DNA of 45,749 nucleotides from contig JBBDIU010000021.1 in NCBI GenBank assembly GCA_040880205.1, positions 1 through 45,749 on the forward strand, written 5' to 3'. Under the pieces are notes generated by a model that worked only from the letters and a program-made list of their open reading frames with translations, was not told the DNA's origin and made no database searches. Below, one piece after another: positions 10,101 to 19,200 of this stretch. Both the position numbers and the translations under genes were made by a program. This DNA is from WACF01 sp040880205 (lineage in GTDB: Bacteria; Pseudomonadota; Gammaproteobacteria; Pseudomonadales; Cellvibrionaceae). The number at the start of each line of letters is the position of its first letter. Position 1 is the stretch's first letter.

Positions 10101-10235
10101 TGCCTCGCCGCAGGCATGGACGATCATATCCCCAAGCCAGTTAATCCCGAAACCGTACTGCAAGTACTGTCTCGCGTTTTGGGCGAGGACCAATGGCTCG
10201 ACCAGGACCTTGGTAAACACCAAGCGCGCGAATGA
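7188..10235 (+). CDS. Hybrid sensor histidine kinase 1 (GAF-like/PAS/GAF/PAS/HK/REC)
   Basis: 1015-residue kinase with no clear membrane segment, so probably a cytoplasmic sensor. Order: N-terminal GAF-like region (about 20-165), PAS (about 175-300, ending in an ISRNIT segment), GAF (about 305-465), PAS/PAC (about 475-600, ending VGVNMDIT), HisKA with H628 (MSHEIRTPMNAIIG), HATPase with N box (NLLGNAIKFT), G1 (DSGIGL) and G2 (GGTGLGL), then REC with D931 (LMDIEMP) and HIPKPVNP. No Hpt domain is present, so phosphotransfer would need a partner elsewhere. It shares its whole domain order with the next gene and is clearly a tandem paralogue. The ligand is unknown. Confidence 0.93.
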   Translation: MANSGSAVTHTDNRSRSSDSGAATVFFRLADMLAGPVTPTMLRKALRTCLDLLEVEGLNLFATFPNGDLACLISANADQQHIYFNQDRVTAPSATADFITGNRSLEQIRCDSTSATALKCRSRDLLLASLPAPGEIQGLLVLEKAPDLSPRYLCDIGELLFAATNHCINDSNSRAMADNLGDILNFSDSIYTSWNEKAGWQYHNVNGLVQLGYRKKDLNLRSLEAHNPMHPDDWHEAYRLFNSTLQKGTGHEHEYRAVGQNGETHWYHYDVTVTEKNEQGGAREFVSISRNITTVRATAKAAVERANREKWLVAKAKAIFSCNDFESLNEILREVGSYLGVDRCTVRVVDPETLYCNLVAEWHKPGLEAIADMFPDVTSQTGTGWIGRLIALGETYVVNSFRAEVPSKKILAYHRAINTDACVTQPMIYGHELTGYLAILNEQPRQWTDADRRVAKEIADAIHMTILRNRLLDELRATDERFKLAMENSTHGLWDHDAVNRTIYYSPHFYEMLGYPRQDHPIPIERMLDYIDPVDHHVLFETSKRQYKAGQKEVYMELRHRKRDGSVVWILARGQVVKQDDRGRPLRVVGVNMDITKQKETLAELRQARERADVANRSKSIFLERMSHEIRTPMNAIIGMSYLTLGTALNQDQQMYLQDIDDAAKSLLHIIDDILDFSKIEAGELTIVDERFNLKRELQRIVNLMSVRAAQAQNQLNHTIDDDVPEHVVGDKHRLGQILINLLGNAIKFTKQGTVSLAVHCSELDPRINSVTLQFSVKDSGIGLSDTQIATLYEPFVQAEGSTARKYGGTGLGLSISKHLVEMMGGSIRCTSSVDVGTTFAFTIVFKQQQMLDAIGGHGTAEPWHDPALPKRAPFTQRRVLLAEDNPVNQRVAKGILARIGIETVTAVNGQEAIDLLYEAGPGVFDAVLMDIEMPVLDGLAATRAIRLQEHFHNLPIVAMTAHAMMGDRERCLAAGMDDHIPKPVNPETVLQVLSRVLGEDQWLDQDLGKHQARE

Positions 10236-10314
10236 AAGTAACGATACTGAACAGTGAACATTTGTTCGCCCACGGGCAACACCCGGAACGCCTAAAGTCG
10301 GTCTCCATAATGTT

Positions 10315-13300
10315 ATGAAACATCCGCACTATCCACAGTTATCCACCGGGCCCGACTCGGCCGCGCTTGAGGTTGCCGCGCGCGCTCCTGCGCAGGATTT
10401 TCTGGTGAATTGCATTAAGCAACTGGCCCGAGCTAAGAACAGCGCGGATCTGCCAATGATCGGCGCCGAATTGGCCCGGTATCTCGGATGCCACCAACTG
10501 AGCATTTACACCTTGTATACCCGCCGCGATACCAGCGCTCTATTTCGGCGAGTTGTGAAGGTCCCGAATGGCGACACCCGGATTGGCGACAACTCACATG
10601 AAGACACGGCAATCGAAGACTTACCCGACACTATTGTCGATGGTTCAGCATTGTATGAAGAATTCGTTGCGGCAAGCGCGCGTTCCCTGCAGCGATTGCG
10701 GACGGGCCCCTCGGGTTGGGGATATCTGCCTTTGTCAGATCGACGAAAACGGATAGGCATTCTCGCATTCACTACCGAACACATCGAGTTGTTAAAGGCG
10801 CAAAAAAAAGCCATGAAGCAACTTGGCATACAGTTGGTTCATACTGTACATCGGCTTCGCCAGCAAGAACGCCTGGCCCGACAGGGCAACATACTCAACC
10901 AATTGATGACCCATACCCGCGAGGCATTTTGTCAATGGCGCCGGAATAACGGCTGGGAATTCCACAATCAGCATCCGCTATACCGAATTGGCTATTGTCC
11001 CGAAACCCTATCGCTGCAAAACGTTTTCGGTCACCCACGTTCCATGTCCGCCCAAGAATGGCAGCGACTTGGCAATTTGTTTGATACCTGTCGTTCTGAA
11101 TCTCGCAATGTGGAATGTGACTATCAGGTAAATGCGCCGGACGGCACGGTACATACCTTTTGGACTCGCTTGCGGGTACTGGAGAAGGGGGAAGATGGTA
11201 CGGCTTCCGCCATTGCTGGCGTTTCCGTCGACGTTACCGACACGAAGCAAGTGGAAGCCGAGGCCCACGCTCATAGCGAGTTGGACAGTTGGCTATTGGA
11301 ACGCAACAGTGAGTTGTTCAATCGCTGCGACAAAGCGGCCATCGACGATACACTGGCCGCACTGGGCCGAAAACTGGATCTGACCCGGTGTTTCATTCGG
11401 CTATATAAGGAAGGCAAGGCACCGGTATACGCCGAGTGGCAGCAAACTGGGGTTCGCCCGATCAGCGATATAAATCCCAACATTTCGGTTGCCAGGCCGG
11501 ATACAGGCAATGCTTACTACATTGCGGATATAGAAGATGAACCACGAAAAAACGACTTCCTTCTGAAGCTGTCGCGGCGTAGCGGCACGCGCGCGCAGAT
11601 GATTTTACCCATGTCCCACAATAAGGTGCTCTACGGATACCTGGTGTGTGTAGACGCCAAAGCGCGCCAATGGTCGTCACTGGAAAAGCGCGCGGCGCAT
11701 GTTCTTGCCGACACCTTGTGCATGGTGGTCGCCAAGGAAAATATTCATCGCAAACTGATCGCCAGTCAGGAACAGTTTCAACTGGCCATGGATGCGGCTT
11801 CCTACGGCTTGTGGGAATTCATTATTCCCGATCAAACCATCTATCTTAGCCCGAACTATTATTTGATGATGGGTTACGATCCAAAAAGGCTGGCTGGCTT
11901 TCGCCCCCTAAATGTCGACAACGTTCACTTCGAGGACCGCCAGAGGGTGCTGGACTATGCTCGCGGATTGAGCGATGGCAGTGTCACCGAATATTCCTAT
12001 GAAGCGCGGCACATCACCGTTCATGGTGACGTTCGCTGGATCTTGATGCGCGGGCGGGTTATCAAATGGGACGATACCGGCAAGCCTCTGCGCGCCATGG
12101 GTACCATGACCGACATCACTTCACTGAAGAATACCCAGATCGATCTCCAGCTCGCGCGCCAGGAAGCGGAATCCGCGCTCCTTGCCAAGAGCGAATTTCT
12201 GGCGCGAATGAGCCACGAAATACGCACGCCCATGAATGCCATTATCGGCATGGCCTATTTGGCATTACAGTCTCCGCTTGACGAAGAACAGCGTGGCTAT
12301 GTGACGGATATCGATAACGCCGCCAAAGCACTGCTGCAGATAATCGATGACATTTTGGATTTTTCCAAAATTGAAGCGGGAAAACTCGTTCTGGAAAGTC
12401 ACAATTTCAACTTTCGCAAGCACATCGAACGCGTCGTAGAGAAATTTCAACCGATTGCCAAGCGGCAGGCGCTAGACTTCGAAGTAACAATTGACCCCGC
12501 GATTCCCATATTCCTGGATGGCGATTCCACGCGACTACGCCAGGTGCTTATCGGGCTTTTGAGCAACGCGTTCAAATTTACAAAATCCGGTTCTGTTGGC
12601 CTGTACGTCAATCAAATCCCCAGTTCCGGGGAAGCTATCACGATTGAATTTATCGTGGAAGACACGGGCATTGGCCTCGACGCCGAGCAAGTGGACAAAC
12701 TGTTTGATCCGTTTACCCAAGCAGACAACTCTTCCACCCGGGAATACGGCGGCACCGGATTGGGATTAGCCATTGCCCGGCAACTGGTCAAAATGATGGG
12801 CGGTGATATTCTCGTGAGTAGCCAACCGGGCGAAGGCAGTAGCTTTCGATTTACCGTTCAATGCGAAATCGGCAACACCGACATGCCCATTGACAGAGAT
12901 GATGCCTTGAATGAACACGAGGACGGCGGTGAGACTTTGCGCGATAAGCGCATCCTCCTGGTTGAAGATAACGAAGTAAACCAGAAAGTTGCCGTTGGTA
13001 TTCTGCGGAAGAAGTCGATTGACGTGACGGTGGCGAACGATGGCGGCGAAGCCTTGGACATCCTGCGCGCGAGTCACACCCGCTTTGATGTCATTCTGAT
13101 GGACATAGAAATGTCCACCATGAACGGCTTTGAAGCGACCAAGGCCATACGGGATCTGGATTTCCACAAGGACACTCCCATTATCGCCATGACGGCCCAC
13201 AGTGTGGATCGGGATAAAATCCGTTATCTCGACGCCGGCATGAACAACTGTATTTCCAAACCAATCATGCCCCGTGCACTCTACCAAATTCTCCAACGGA

Positions 13301-13323
13301 GTCTCGCCGACCCAAACAACTGA
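10315..13323 (+). CDS. Hybrid sensor histidine kinase 2, paralogue of kinase 1
   Basis: 1002-residue kinase with the same order as its neighbour: N-terminal GAF-like region, PAS, GAF, PAS/PAC (YLSPNYYLMMGYD and later MGTMTDIT), HisKA with H634 (MSHEIRTPMNAIIGMAYL), HATPase with NAFKFT, DTGIGL and GGTGLGL, and REC with D930 (LMDIEMS) and CISKPIMP. The kinase cores are very similar, while the N-terminal sensor half has diverged far more. This suggests duplication followed by a change of input. It starts 79 bp after kinase 1; I see no good ribosome binding site before the ATG. No Hpt or DNA-binding gene accompanies the trio. Confidence 0.93.
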   Translation: MKHPHYPQLSTGPDSAALEVAARAPAQDFLVNCIKQLARAKNSADLPMIGAELARYLGCHQLSIYTLYTRRDTSALFRRVVKVPNGDTRIGDNSHEDTAIEDLPDTIVDGSALYEEFVAASARSLQRLRTGPSGWGYLPLSDRRKRIGILAFTTEHIELLKAQKKAMKQLGIQLVHTVHRLRQQERLARQGNILNQLMTHTREAFCQWRRNNGWEFHNQHPLYRIGYCPETLSLQNVFGHPRSMSAQEWQRLGNLFDTCRSESRNVECDYQVNAPDGTVHTFWTRLRVLEKGEDGTASAIAGVSVDVTDTKQVEAEAHAHSELDSWLLERNSELFNRCDKAAIDDTLAALGRKLDLTRCFIRLYKEGKAPVYAEWQQTGVRPISDINPNISVARPDTGNAYYIADIEDEPRKNDFLLKLSRRSGTRAQMILPMSHNKVLYGYLVCVDAKARQWSSLEKRAAHVLADTLCMVVAKENIHRKLIASQEQFQLAMDAASYGLWEFIIPDQTIYLSPNYYLMMGYDPKRLAGFRPLNVDNVHFEDRQRVLDYARGLSDGSVTEYSYEARHITVHGDVRWILMRGRVIKWDDTGKPLRAMGTMTDITSLKNTQIDLQLARQEAESALLAKSEFLARMSHEIRTPMNAIIGMAYLALQSPLDEEQRGYVTDIDNAAKALLQIIDDILDFSKIEAGKLVLESHNFNFRKHIERVVEKFQPIAKRQALDFEVTIDPAIPIFLDGDSTRLRQVLIGLLSNAFKFTKSGSVGLYVNQIPSSGEAITIEFIVEDTGIGLDAEQVDKLFDPFTQADNSSTREYGGTGLGLAIARQLVKMMGGDILVSSQPGEGSSFRFTVQCEIGNTDMPIDRDDALNEHEDGGETLRDKRILLVEDNEVNQKVAVGILRKKSIDVTVANDGGEALDILRASHTRFDVILMDIEMSTMNGFEATKAIRDLDFHKDTPIIAMTAHSVDRDKIRYLDAGMNNCISKPIMPRALYQILQRSLADPNN

Positions 13324-13376
13324 GTTGCCCCACTCCTAACGTTCCCTTTCGCTTGTTACCGTCATCTTACTCTACA

Positions 13377-13482
13377 CTTCCGACTTCCCGCTCCCTAACC
13401 TCCGACTTCCCACTCCCCACTTCCCATTTCCCATTTCCCATTTTCCATTTCCCATTTTCCATTTTCCATTTTCCATTTCCGA
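13377..13482. repeat. Heptanucleotide tandem repeat (TTTCCCA/TTTTCCA)
   Basis: A pyrimidine-rich tract of period 7. From about 13417 to 13480 the units are TTCCCAT, TTTCCCA and TTTTCCA in mixed order. The more degenerate left part (from 13377) has ACTTCCC/ACCTCCG units. It lies between the stop of kinase 2 and the methyltransferase gene. Similar short heptamer repeats are known from other gammaproteobacteria and cyanobacteria. Confidence 0.85.
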
Positions 13483-13548
13483 ATTTTTGCCTTGGCCCGA
13501 ATCCTGCTCACCTGGGAATTGGATGACATTCAGAGAACGGACGGAACC

Positions 13549-14349
13549 ATGGAAGAGAACAACGAACGGGGCAATACAAGGGACGCGGGAAGCCCACGGC
13601 GGGAAGTGATCACCCTGGCCCCCTGGTTTCACAATTTACACCTGCCGGACGGCACACAAACGGCGCCCGATCACGAACTGGGCGATTTCCCAGCCTACAA
13701 GTGGCATGAATTGGAGCCCGCGCTGCCGGACCGGCTGGACGGCTGGACCGCCCTGGACATTGGCTGTAATGCCGGGTTCTACAGCTTCGAGCTGGCCCGG
13801 CGCGGAGCCCGGGTAACCGCCATCGATAGCAATCCGCACTATCTCGACCAGGCTCGCTGGGCGGCGCCGCGGTTCGGGCTCATGGAACAGATCGAGTTTC
13901 GCGAACAGCAGGTATACGATCTAGCGCACGATCCGCAGAACTACGACCTGGTGTTGTTTCTGGGCGTGCTCTACCACTTGCGCTACCCGATGCTAGCGCT
14001 GGATATTGTCAGCCGCAAAGCCAAACGAATACTGTGCCTGCAAACCATGACCATGCCCGGCGAGGACATAATGATCGATAGGGACTGTCTGGGCCTCGGG
14101 GACGGGGACCGCCTGCTGGAACCCGGCTGGCCGAAAATGGCCTTTATCGAAGGACGCAGCCCCACCAACTGGTGGGCACCCAATCACGCCTGCATGGAAG
14201 CCATGCTGCGCAGTTGCGGTATGGAAGTCATGGATCGGCCGGGGACGGATCTCTACCTATGCAAACCGCACTCCGGTGGCGCGGCCGCCCGGGAGCTCAA
14301 TGTAGCCGCGTTGAAGGCCGCATTGGGTCGCAACTCAGCCAACCATTGA
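13549..14349 (+). CDS. SAM-dependent methyltransferase, TIGR04290-like
   Basis: 266-residue class I methyltransferase. The SAM-binding motif I is ALDIGCNAGFYSFELARRGA, with motif II acidic VTAIDSN and motif IV LVLFLGVLYHLRYP. The later segment PTNWWAPNHACMEAMLRSCG is shared with CmoB-like/TIGR04290 proteins. The ATG at 13549 (MEENNERG) is preferred over an upstream ATG at 13492, because the extra 19 residues are unlike the family and abut the repeat. The acceptor is unknown; related proteins act on sugars or tRNA wobble uridine. It stands alone between two heptamer-repeat tracts, so it may be a separately acquired gene. Confidence 0.82.
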   Translation: MEENNERGNTRDAGSPRREVITLAPWFHNLHLPDGTQTAPDHELGDFPAYKWHELEPALPDRLDGWTALDIGCNAGFYSFELARRGARVTAIDSNPHYLDQARWAAPRFGLMEQIEFREQQVYDLAHDPQNYDLVLFLGVLYHLRYPMLALDIVSRKAKRILCLQTMTMPGEDIMIDRDCLGLGDGDRLLEPGWPKMAFIEGRSPTNWWAPNHACMEAMLRSCGMEVMDRPGTDLYLCKPHSGGAAARELNVAALKAALGRNSANH

Positions 14350-14400
14350 CATCGACGCGGTGATGGAAATGCCCATTCCGCACACTCTCGCGATCTTCCA

Positions 14401-14484
14401 TCTCACATCTCACGTCTCACGTTATCGCCAGGGATGGCGTGTATGCAGGTTTTGCAGGAGCAAAAACCTGTCTCACGTCTCACA
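14401..14484. repeat. TCTCACR heptamer repeats enclosing two hairpins
   Basis: TCTCACA/TCTCACG units run in tandem at 14401-14421 and again at 14471-14484. Between them are a hairpin CGCC-AGGGAT-GGCG (14426-14439) and a second stem, CAGGTTTT paired with AAAACCTG (about 14446-14470). The tract lies in the gap where the methyltransferase (plus) and flavin reductase-like (minus) genes converge, so the second hairpin may also act as a terminator. Confidence 0.7.
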
Positions 14485-14982
14485 TTACAATAGCGAGCTA
14501 TATTCTCCGCGACAATAAATCAGCGGCTGGGCGGCTTTCTCGTCTTCTATGACTTCCATAATGTCACCCACCACAATGCAGTGGGTGCCGTAGTCGACCT
14601 TCCTGATCACCCGACACAAGAAGAACGCCAAGGCGCTGGGAAGATAGGGGATTTGATGCTCACCGAAATCCTTCCAGTCGCCGAAGACAAAACGGTCCTG
14701 GTCTTCGGGGGTGAAGGCGCAGCGATCCGAGATGTTTTCCTGGTCTCGGCGCAGGATATTAATACTGAACAGGTCGGTGCCCGCCAGGGATTTAAAGGTC
14801 GTCGAATCGCGATGCAGGCAAACCAATAAAGAAGCCGGTTGATCGGACACCGAGGTAATGGAGGTCACTGTCATCGCGTGGGGTACTGCATCCCCACCGC
14901 GTGTGGCAATAACCGCGACGCCGCTCGCCAGATGACGCATGCCTGCCTTCATCGCATTGCCCAAGTCTCGTGATTCCGCCAT
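14485..14982 (-). CDS. Flavin reductase-like domain protein
   Basis: 165-residue protein of the FMN-binding flavin reductase-like (HpaC/RutF type) family. It shows the typical start (MRHLASGVAVIATRG), the flavin-binding AMTVTSITSVSDQPASLLVCL and later FSINILRRDQENIS, with the C-terminal HCIVVGDIMEV. Members reduce free flavin with NAD(P)H for a partner monooxygenase, or hold FMN themselves. No monooxygenase gene lies nearby. It starts 32 bp after the lhgO stop on the same strand and may share a transcript with it. Confidence 0.85.
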   Translation of the reverse strand: MAESRDLGNAMKAGMRHLASGVAVIATRGGDAVPHAMTVTSITSVSDQPASLLVCLHRDSTTFKSLAGTDLFSINILRRDQENISDRCAFTPEDQDRFVFGDWKDFGEHQIPYLPSALAFFLCRVIRKVDYGTHCIVVGDIMEVIEDEKAAQPLIYCRGEYSSLL

Positions 14983-15014
14983 ACCCGCTATCCGCCGCGC
15001 TTGTTCCTGGAAAA

Positions 15015-16202
15015 TTAATAACGCCCCGACTTTGTCAGTTTATCACACAGGTAGGCGCCGATCGGAATGGCCGAGGTCGCCGCCGGCGAGGGCGCATTGC
15101 AGACATGCAGACTGCGCGGCGATTCGGCAAACAGAAAGTCGTGAATGAGTGATCCGTCGTTGGCGACGGCCTGGGCACGAACGCCCGACGGATGGGGCAA
15201 CAGATCCCGCAAGGTCAGTTGCGGGCAGTATTTTTGCACTGTCGATAAGTAAGCTCTCCGGGAAAGTGAATTGTAGGTTTCGGCCAGAGCAAAACGCCAA
15301 TATTTGGCCCCCATGCGCCAAAAACCGGGAAAGGCGAAACTCTCTCGTACATCCCGCCAGCCTCCTCCAGCTTCACGCCGCCAGGCAAACACCGCGTTGG
15401 GTCCGAGCGTTATTCGACCGTCGGTCATGGGCGTGATGTGAACGCCCAAAAAAGGCATATCGGGCGCGGGCACAGGGTAGATCAGACGCTCGACCAAGGT
15501 CGGTCGCCGGGCCGGCAGTTGATAATATTCGCCACGCACCGGAATAATGCGAAAATCAATCTTTATGCCAAGCTCACGGGCCAGGCGATCCGCTTGCAAA
15601 CCGCCGCAGACAACCAAAAAACGGCTGGTGAATTCACCCTGGTCGCTGACAATGTTGATCGCGCGTTCACTCTCTTCCAGCCTTTGTACCGCGGTGCCCA
15701 GCTTTATGGTTCCGCCAAGAGCCTGGAAGTCCGTGGCGAAACAATTCGCTATGCGACCATAGTCTACAATTCCCACGCCCTCCACCCATATGGCGGCCCG
15801 CCCACGGATGTTGGGTTCCATTTCAGTAACTGAGTCCGCCGCTATCCACCGGGTGGCAATACCGTGTTCCTTGCTCAGGGCGAACAGGCTGTGTAATCGG
15901 GAGAGTTCCTCCTCAGTGGTGGCAACGATCAATTTGCCCGGCTGGCGAAACGGAATCTGGTGGCGCTCGCAATAGTCCTTTATTGCCGCGGCACCGATCC
16001 GACAGAAGCGAGCCTTGAGGCTGCCGGGACGGTAATAGATCCCGGAGTGAACCACACCGCTGTTGTGACCCGTCTGATGTTGCGCCAGTGCCGCTTCCTT
16101 TTCCAGAACCAGGATCTTGTAGTCCGGATAACGCTGCTGCAGTTGCAGCGCGGTGGACAGGCCCACGATACCACCGCCAATTACAATGTAGTCGTAACGC
16201 AA
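15015..16202 (-). CDS. lhgO: L-2-hydroxyglutarate oxidase/dehydrogenase LhgO
   Basis: 395-residue FAD enzyme of the DAO superfamily that oxidises L-2-hydroxyglutarate to 2-oxoglutarate and passes electrons to the membrane quinone pool. The dinucleotide-binding motif IVIGGGIVGLSTAL (about 6-19) is followed by the family signature QTGHNSGVVHSGIYYRPGSLKA. The late tract LHVCNAPSPAATSAIPIGAYL is near the C-terminus. The start appears to be TTG with GGGA seven bases upstream; no in-frame ATG fits. It is divergent from ydiJ with about 80 bp between starts, so one control region may serve both enantiomer-specific enzymes. Confidence 0.93.
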   Translation of the reverse strand: MRYDYIVIGGGIVGLSTALQLQQRYPDYKILVLEKEAALAQHQTGHNSGVVHSGIYYRPGSLKARFCRIGAAAIKDYCERHQIPFRQPGKLIVATTEEELSRLHSLFALSKEHGIATRWIAADSVTEMEPNIRGRAAIWVEGVGIVDYGRIANCFATDFQALGGTIKLGTAVQRLEESERAINIVSDQGEFTSRFLVVCGGLQADRLARELGIKIDFRIIPVRGEYYQLPARRPTLVERLIYPVPAPDMPFLGVHITPMTDGRITLGPNAVFAWRREAGGGWRDVRESFAFPGFWRMGAKYWRFALAETYNSLSRRAYLSTVQKYCPQLTLRDLLPHPSGVRAQAVANDGSLIHDFLFAESPRSLHVCNAPSPAATSAIPIGAYLCDKLTKSGRY

Positions 16203-16283
16203 AAGTCATTCCCGCCGTTTGTCTTCGGGTCACGATAATGCCAGACTAAGTTGCCGAGACCAAACCGAGACCACCCTGCCCTT

Positions 16284-19200
16284 ATGTTACCCAGACTGGA
16301 CGCGATGCCGGAAGCCGGCGAGCTGTATCAACGATTCGCCCGCCAATTGCGGGAGCGCGGCTTCGCCGGTGACATCCATCTGGATTTTTCCAGCCGCACC
16401 TTGCAGTCCACCGACAATTCAATCTACCAGCGCTTCCCACAAGGGGTTTTGTACCCGGCTAAAACCGAGGATGTGATCTGCCTGGCCGAGTTGAGCCAGC
16501 AACCGACCTTTCAATCTCTGAGCTTTTGCCCGCGAGGTGGCGGAACCGGTACTAACGGCCAGGCGCTTGACGAGGGCTTCGTTGTCGATCTATCCAAACA
16601 CATGAACAGAATCCTGGAAATTGATCCAGAGCAACGCTGGGCCCGAGTCCAGGCGGGCGTGGTGAAGGACCAACTCAACGCGGCTCTTGAACCACACGGC
16701 TTGTTTTTCGCGCCCGACTTGTCCACCAGCAACCGCGCCACCATCGGCGGCATGATCAATACCGACGCATCCGGGCAAGGCTCCTGTCGCTACGGCAAAA
16801 CCCGCAATCACCTGCTGGAAGTCGAGACGGTATTTATCGACGGCAGCCGCTGGATGTCGCGCCCCATCGATGATCGGGAACTCGCCTTCGTCGGTGAACG
16901 CCAGGATCGTATCGGACAAATCCACCGTCTAACCAACAACATCCACATCGAACACCGCCAGTTAATCAACACCACCTTTCCCCCGCTCAATCGCAGCCTG
17001 ACGGGCTACGACTTGGCCCATTTGCGCGATAACGACAATCAATTTGATCTCAATAGTCTCCTTTGCGGCAGCGAGGGAACCTTGGGGTTCATAACGGAGG
17101 CAGTGGTCAGCTTGGAGCCACTGCCCCGTTACACGGCGCTGGCGGTATTTCAGTACGATGACTTCGTTGCCGCCTTGCGCGATTGCCGGGTTCTGTTGCG
17201 GACGAAACCCACCGCCGTGGAAACGATCGATAACACCATTGTTGAATTGGCCAAGGGCGATGAGATCTGGCCAAGTGTCAGTTCAGCTTTTAGCAACGGC
17301 GGTTTAGCCGCCGATGGCAATATCGCGCGGCATTTGGCGGCGGTCAATTTTGTGGAATTCACCGCCAATTCCGAAGCGCAACTTGCCACCCTGCTGGAAG
17401 ACTTCTCTCGCTCCCTGGAAAAGGATTCCGATAATCCTCGGCGGCTGGGTTACACCCTGATCCGGGACGGAAAAACGATCAAGAAAATCTGGGCCATGCG
17501 CAAAAAGTCGGTGGGTCTGCTTGGCAACACACCCGGTCACAAGCGTCCCGTTCCCTTTGTCGAAGACACGGCGGTACCACCGGAACACTTGGCGGATTAC
17601 ATCGCCGAGTTTCGTACTATTCTCGATAAACGACAATTGAGCTACGGTATGTTCGGCCACGCCGATGCCGGTGTCATCCATGTACGGCCAGCGCTGGACA
17701 TGCGCGATCTCGCCTCCATCCAAACGGTGCGGGAAATTTCCGATCAGGTGTTTGCACTCACTCAACGCTACGGTGGCGTATTGTGGGGAGAACACGGCAA
17801 GGGTGTGCGCTCCGAATATTCACCCGCCACTTTCGGTGATCTCTATCCGCAGCTGCAACGTATCAAAGCCGCTTTTGATCCGCACAATCAACTCAATTCC
17901 GGCAAGATTGCCACACCTGAATCCACACCTTCCTCGACAAACAATCTGCTCCGCATCGACACCACCCCGACTCGCGGAGCACGCGATCGTTTGATTCCAA
18001 CCGCCATTTGGGACGATTACGGTGATGCGGTTAATTGCAATGGCAACGCGGCCTGCTTCAATTGGAATCCGGACCAAAGCATGTGCCCGTCCTGGAAAGG
18101 GACTCGGGAAAGAAAGTACTCACCCAAGGGCCGGGCGATGCTGATGAAGGAGTGGTTGAGCCAGCTGGCGAAAAAGAACTGCCATCCCCAGCGCGCGGCA
18201 GCAGCGGAAGCACCGCCGTTTAATCTGTTCCGAAAGCTTGCCGCCAGCCTGCAACACTGGAGAGGACAAGAGGACTTCTCCCACGAAGTTTACGATTCCA
18301 TGGACGCCTGCCTCGCTTGCAAGGCATGCACCACCGGCTGCCCTGTTCAAGTGGATGTGCCCGCCTTTCGCAGTATTTTCTTCAGTTACTATTTTCGCCG
18401 CTACTTGCGTCCTGTTCGCCACCACTTCATTGCCAGCATGGAAGTGTTGTTGCCTTGGGCCGCGATCGCGCCGGCATTTTATAATGGCCTTACGCAATGG
18501 CGGCCAATGCAGTGGCTGATCGGCAAGCTTGTCGGCCTTACAGCAATCCCACCGATTCGCGGCGCAAGCTTTCGCGGTGAACTGGAGAAACTGAATATTC
18601 GCGTCGCCCGGCCCGAGTTGTTGCGCGAACTTTCCAGCGATGAAAAAAAACGTTCTGTGATCCTGGTGCAGGACGTGTTTACCCGTTTTTTTGAGGCCGA
18701 CTTGGTGCTCGATATTTGCCGCTTTCTTAAAGCCATGGGGATTGAAGTATGGCTGGCGCCTTTCAAGCGCAACGGCAAACCACTGCACGTGTTGGGCTTT
18801 TTATCCGCCTTTAACCGAGTCGCCCGCGACACGGCAGACAACCTTCAACAACTGGCCGCCAGTGGAATAGCTCTGGTGGGAATCGAACCATCCATGACGC
18901 TTACCTATCGCGGTGAATACCGACAGAGTCTGGGCAAGGACGTAACGCCCGACGTTTTGCTGTTGCAGGAATGGCTGGCACAACATGGCGAACTGTTACG
19001 CGCAAACCGCGCGCGGTTTGCGCCAGCTGAGTTTCGATTGCTACCCCATTGTAGTGAAGCGGCTTTGGCCAACGCGAGCTTGGCCGACTGGCAGACATTG
19101 TTTACCGCATTGGGTTGTAGTCTGAACGTGGAGGCCGTCGGCTGTTGCGGCATGGCCGGTACCTTTGGCCACGAAACCAAGCACCTTGCAACGTCGAAAA

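Noticed and set aside
13377..14484. Possible CRISPR array because of regular short repeats
   Set aside because: Units are 7 bp with no unique spacers; these are simple tandem repeats and no cas gene is present.
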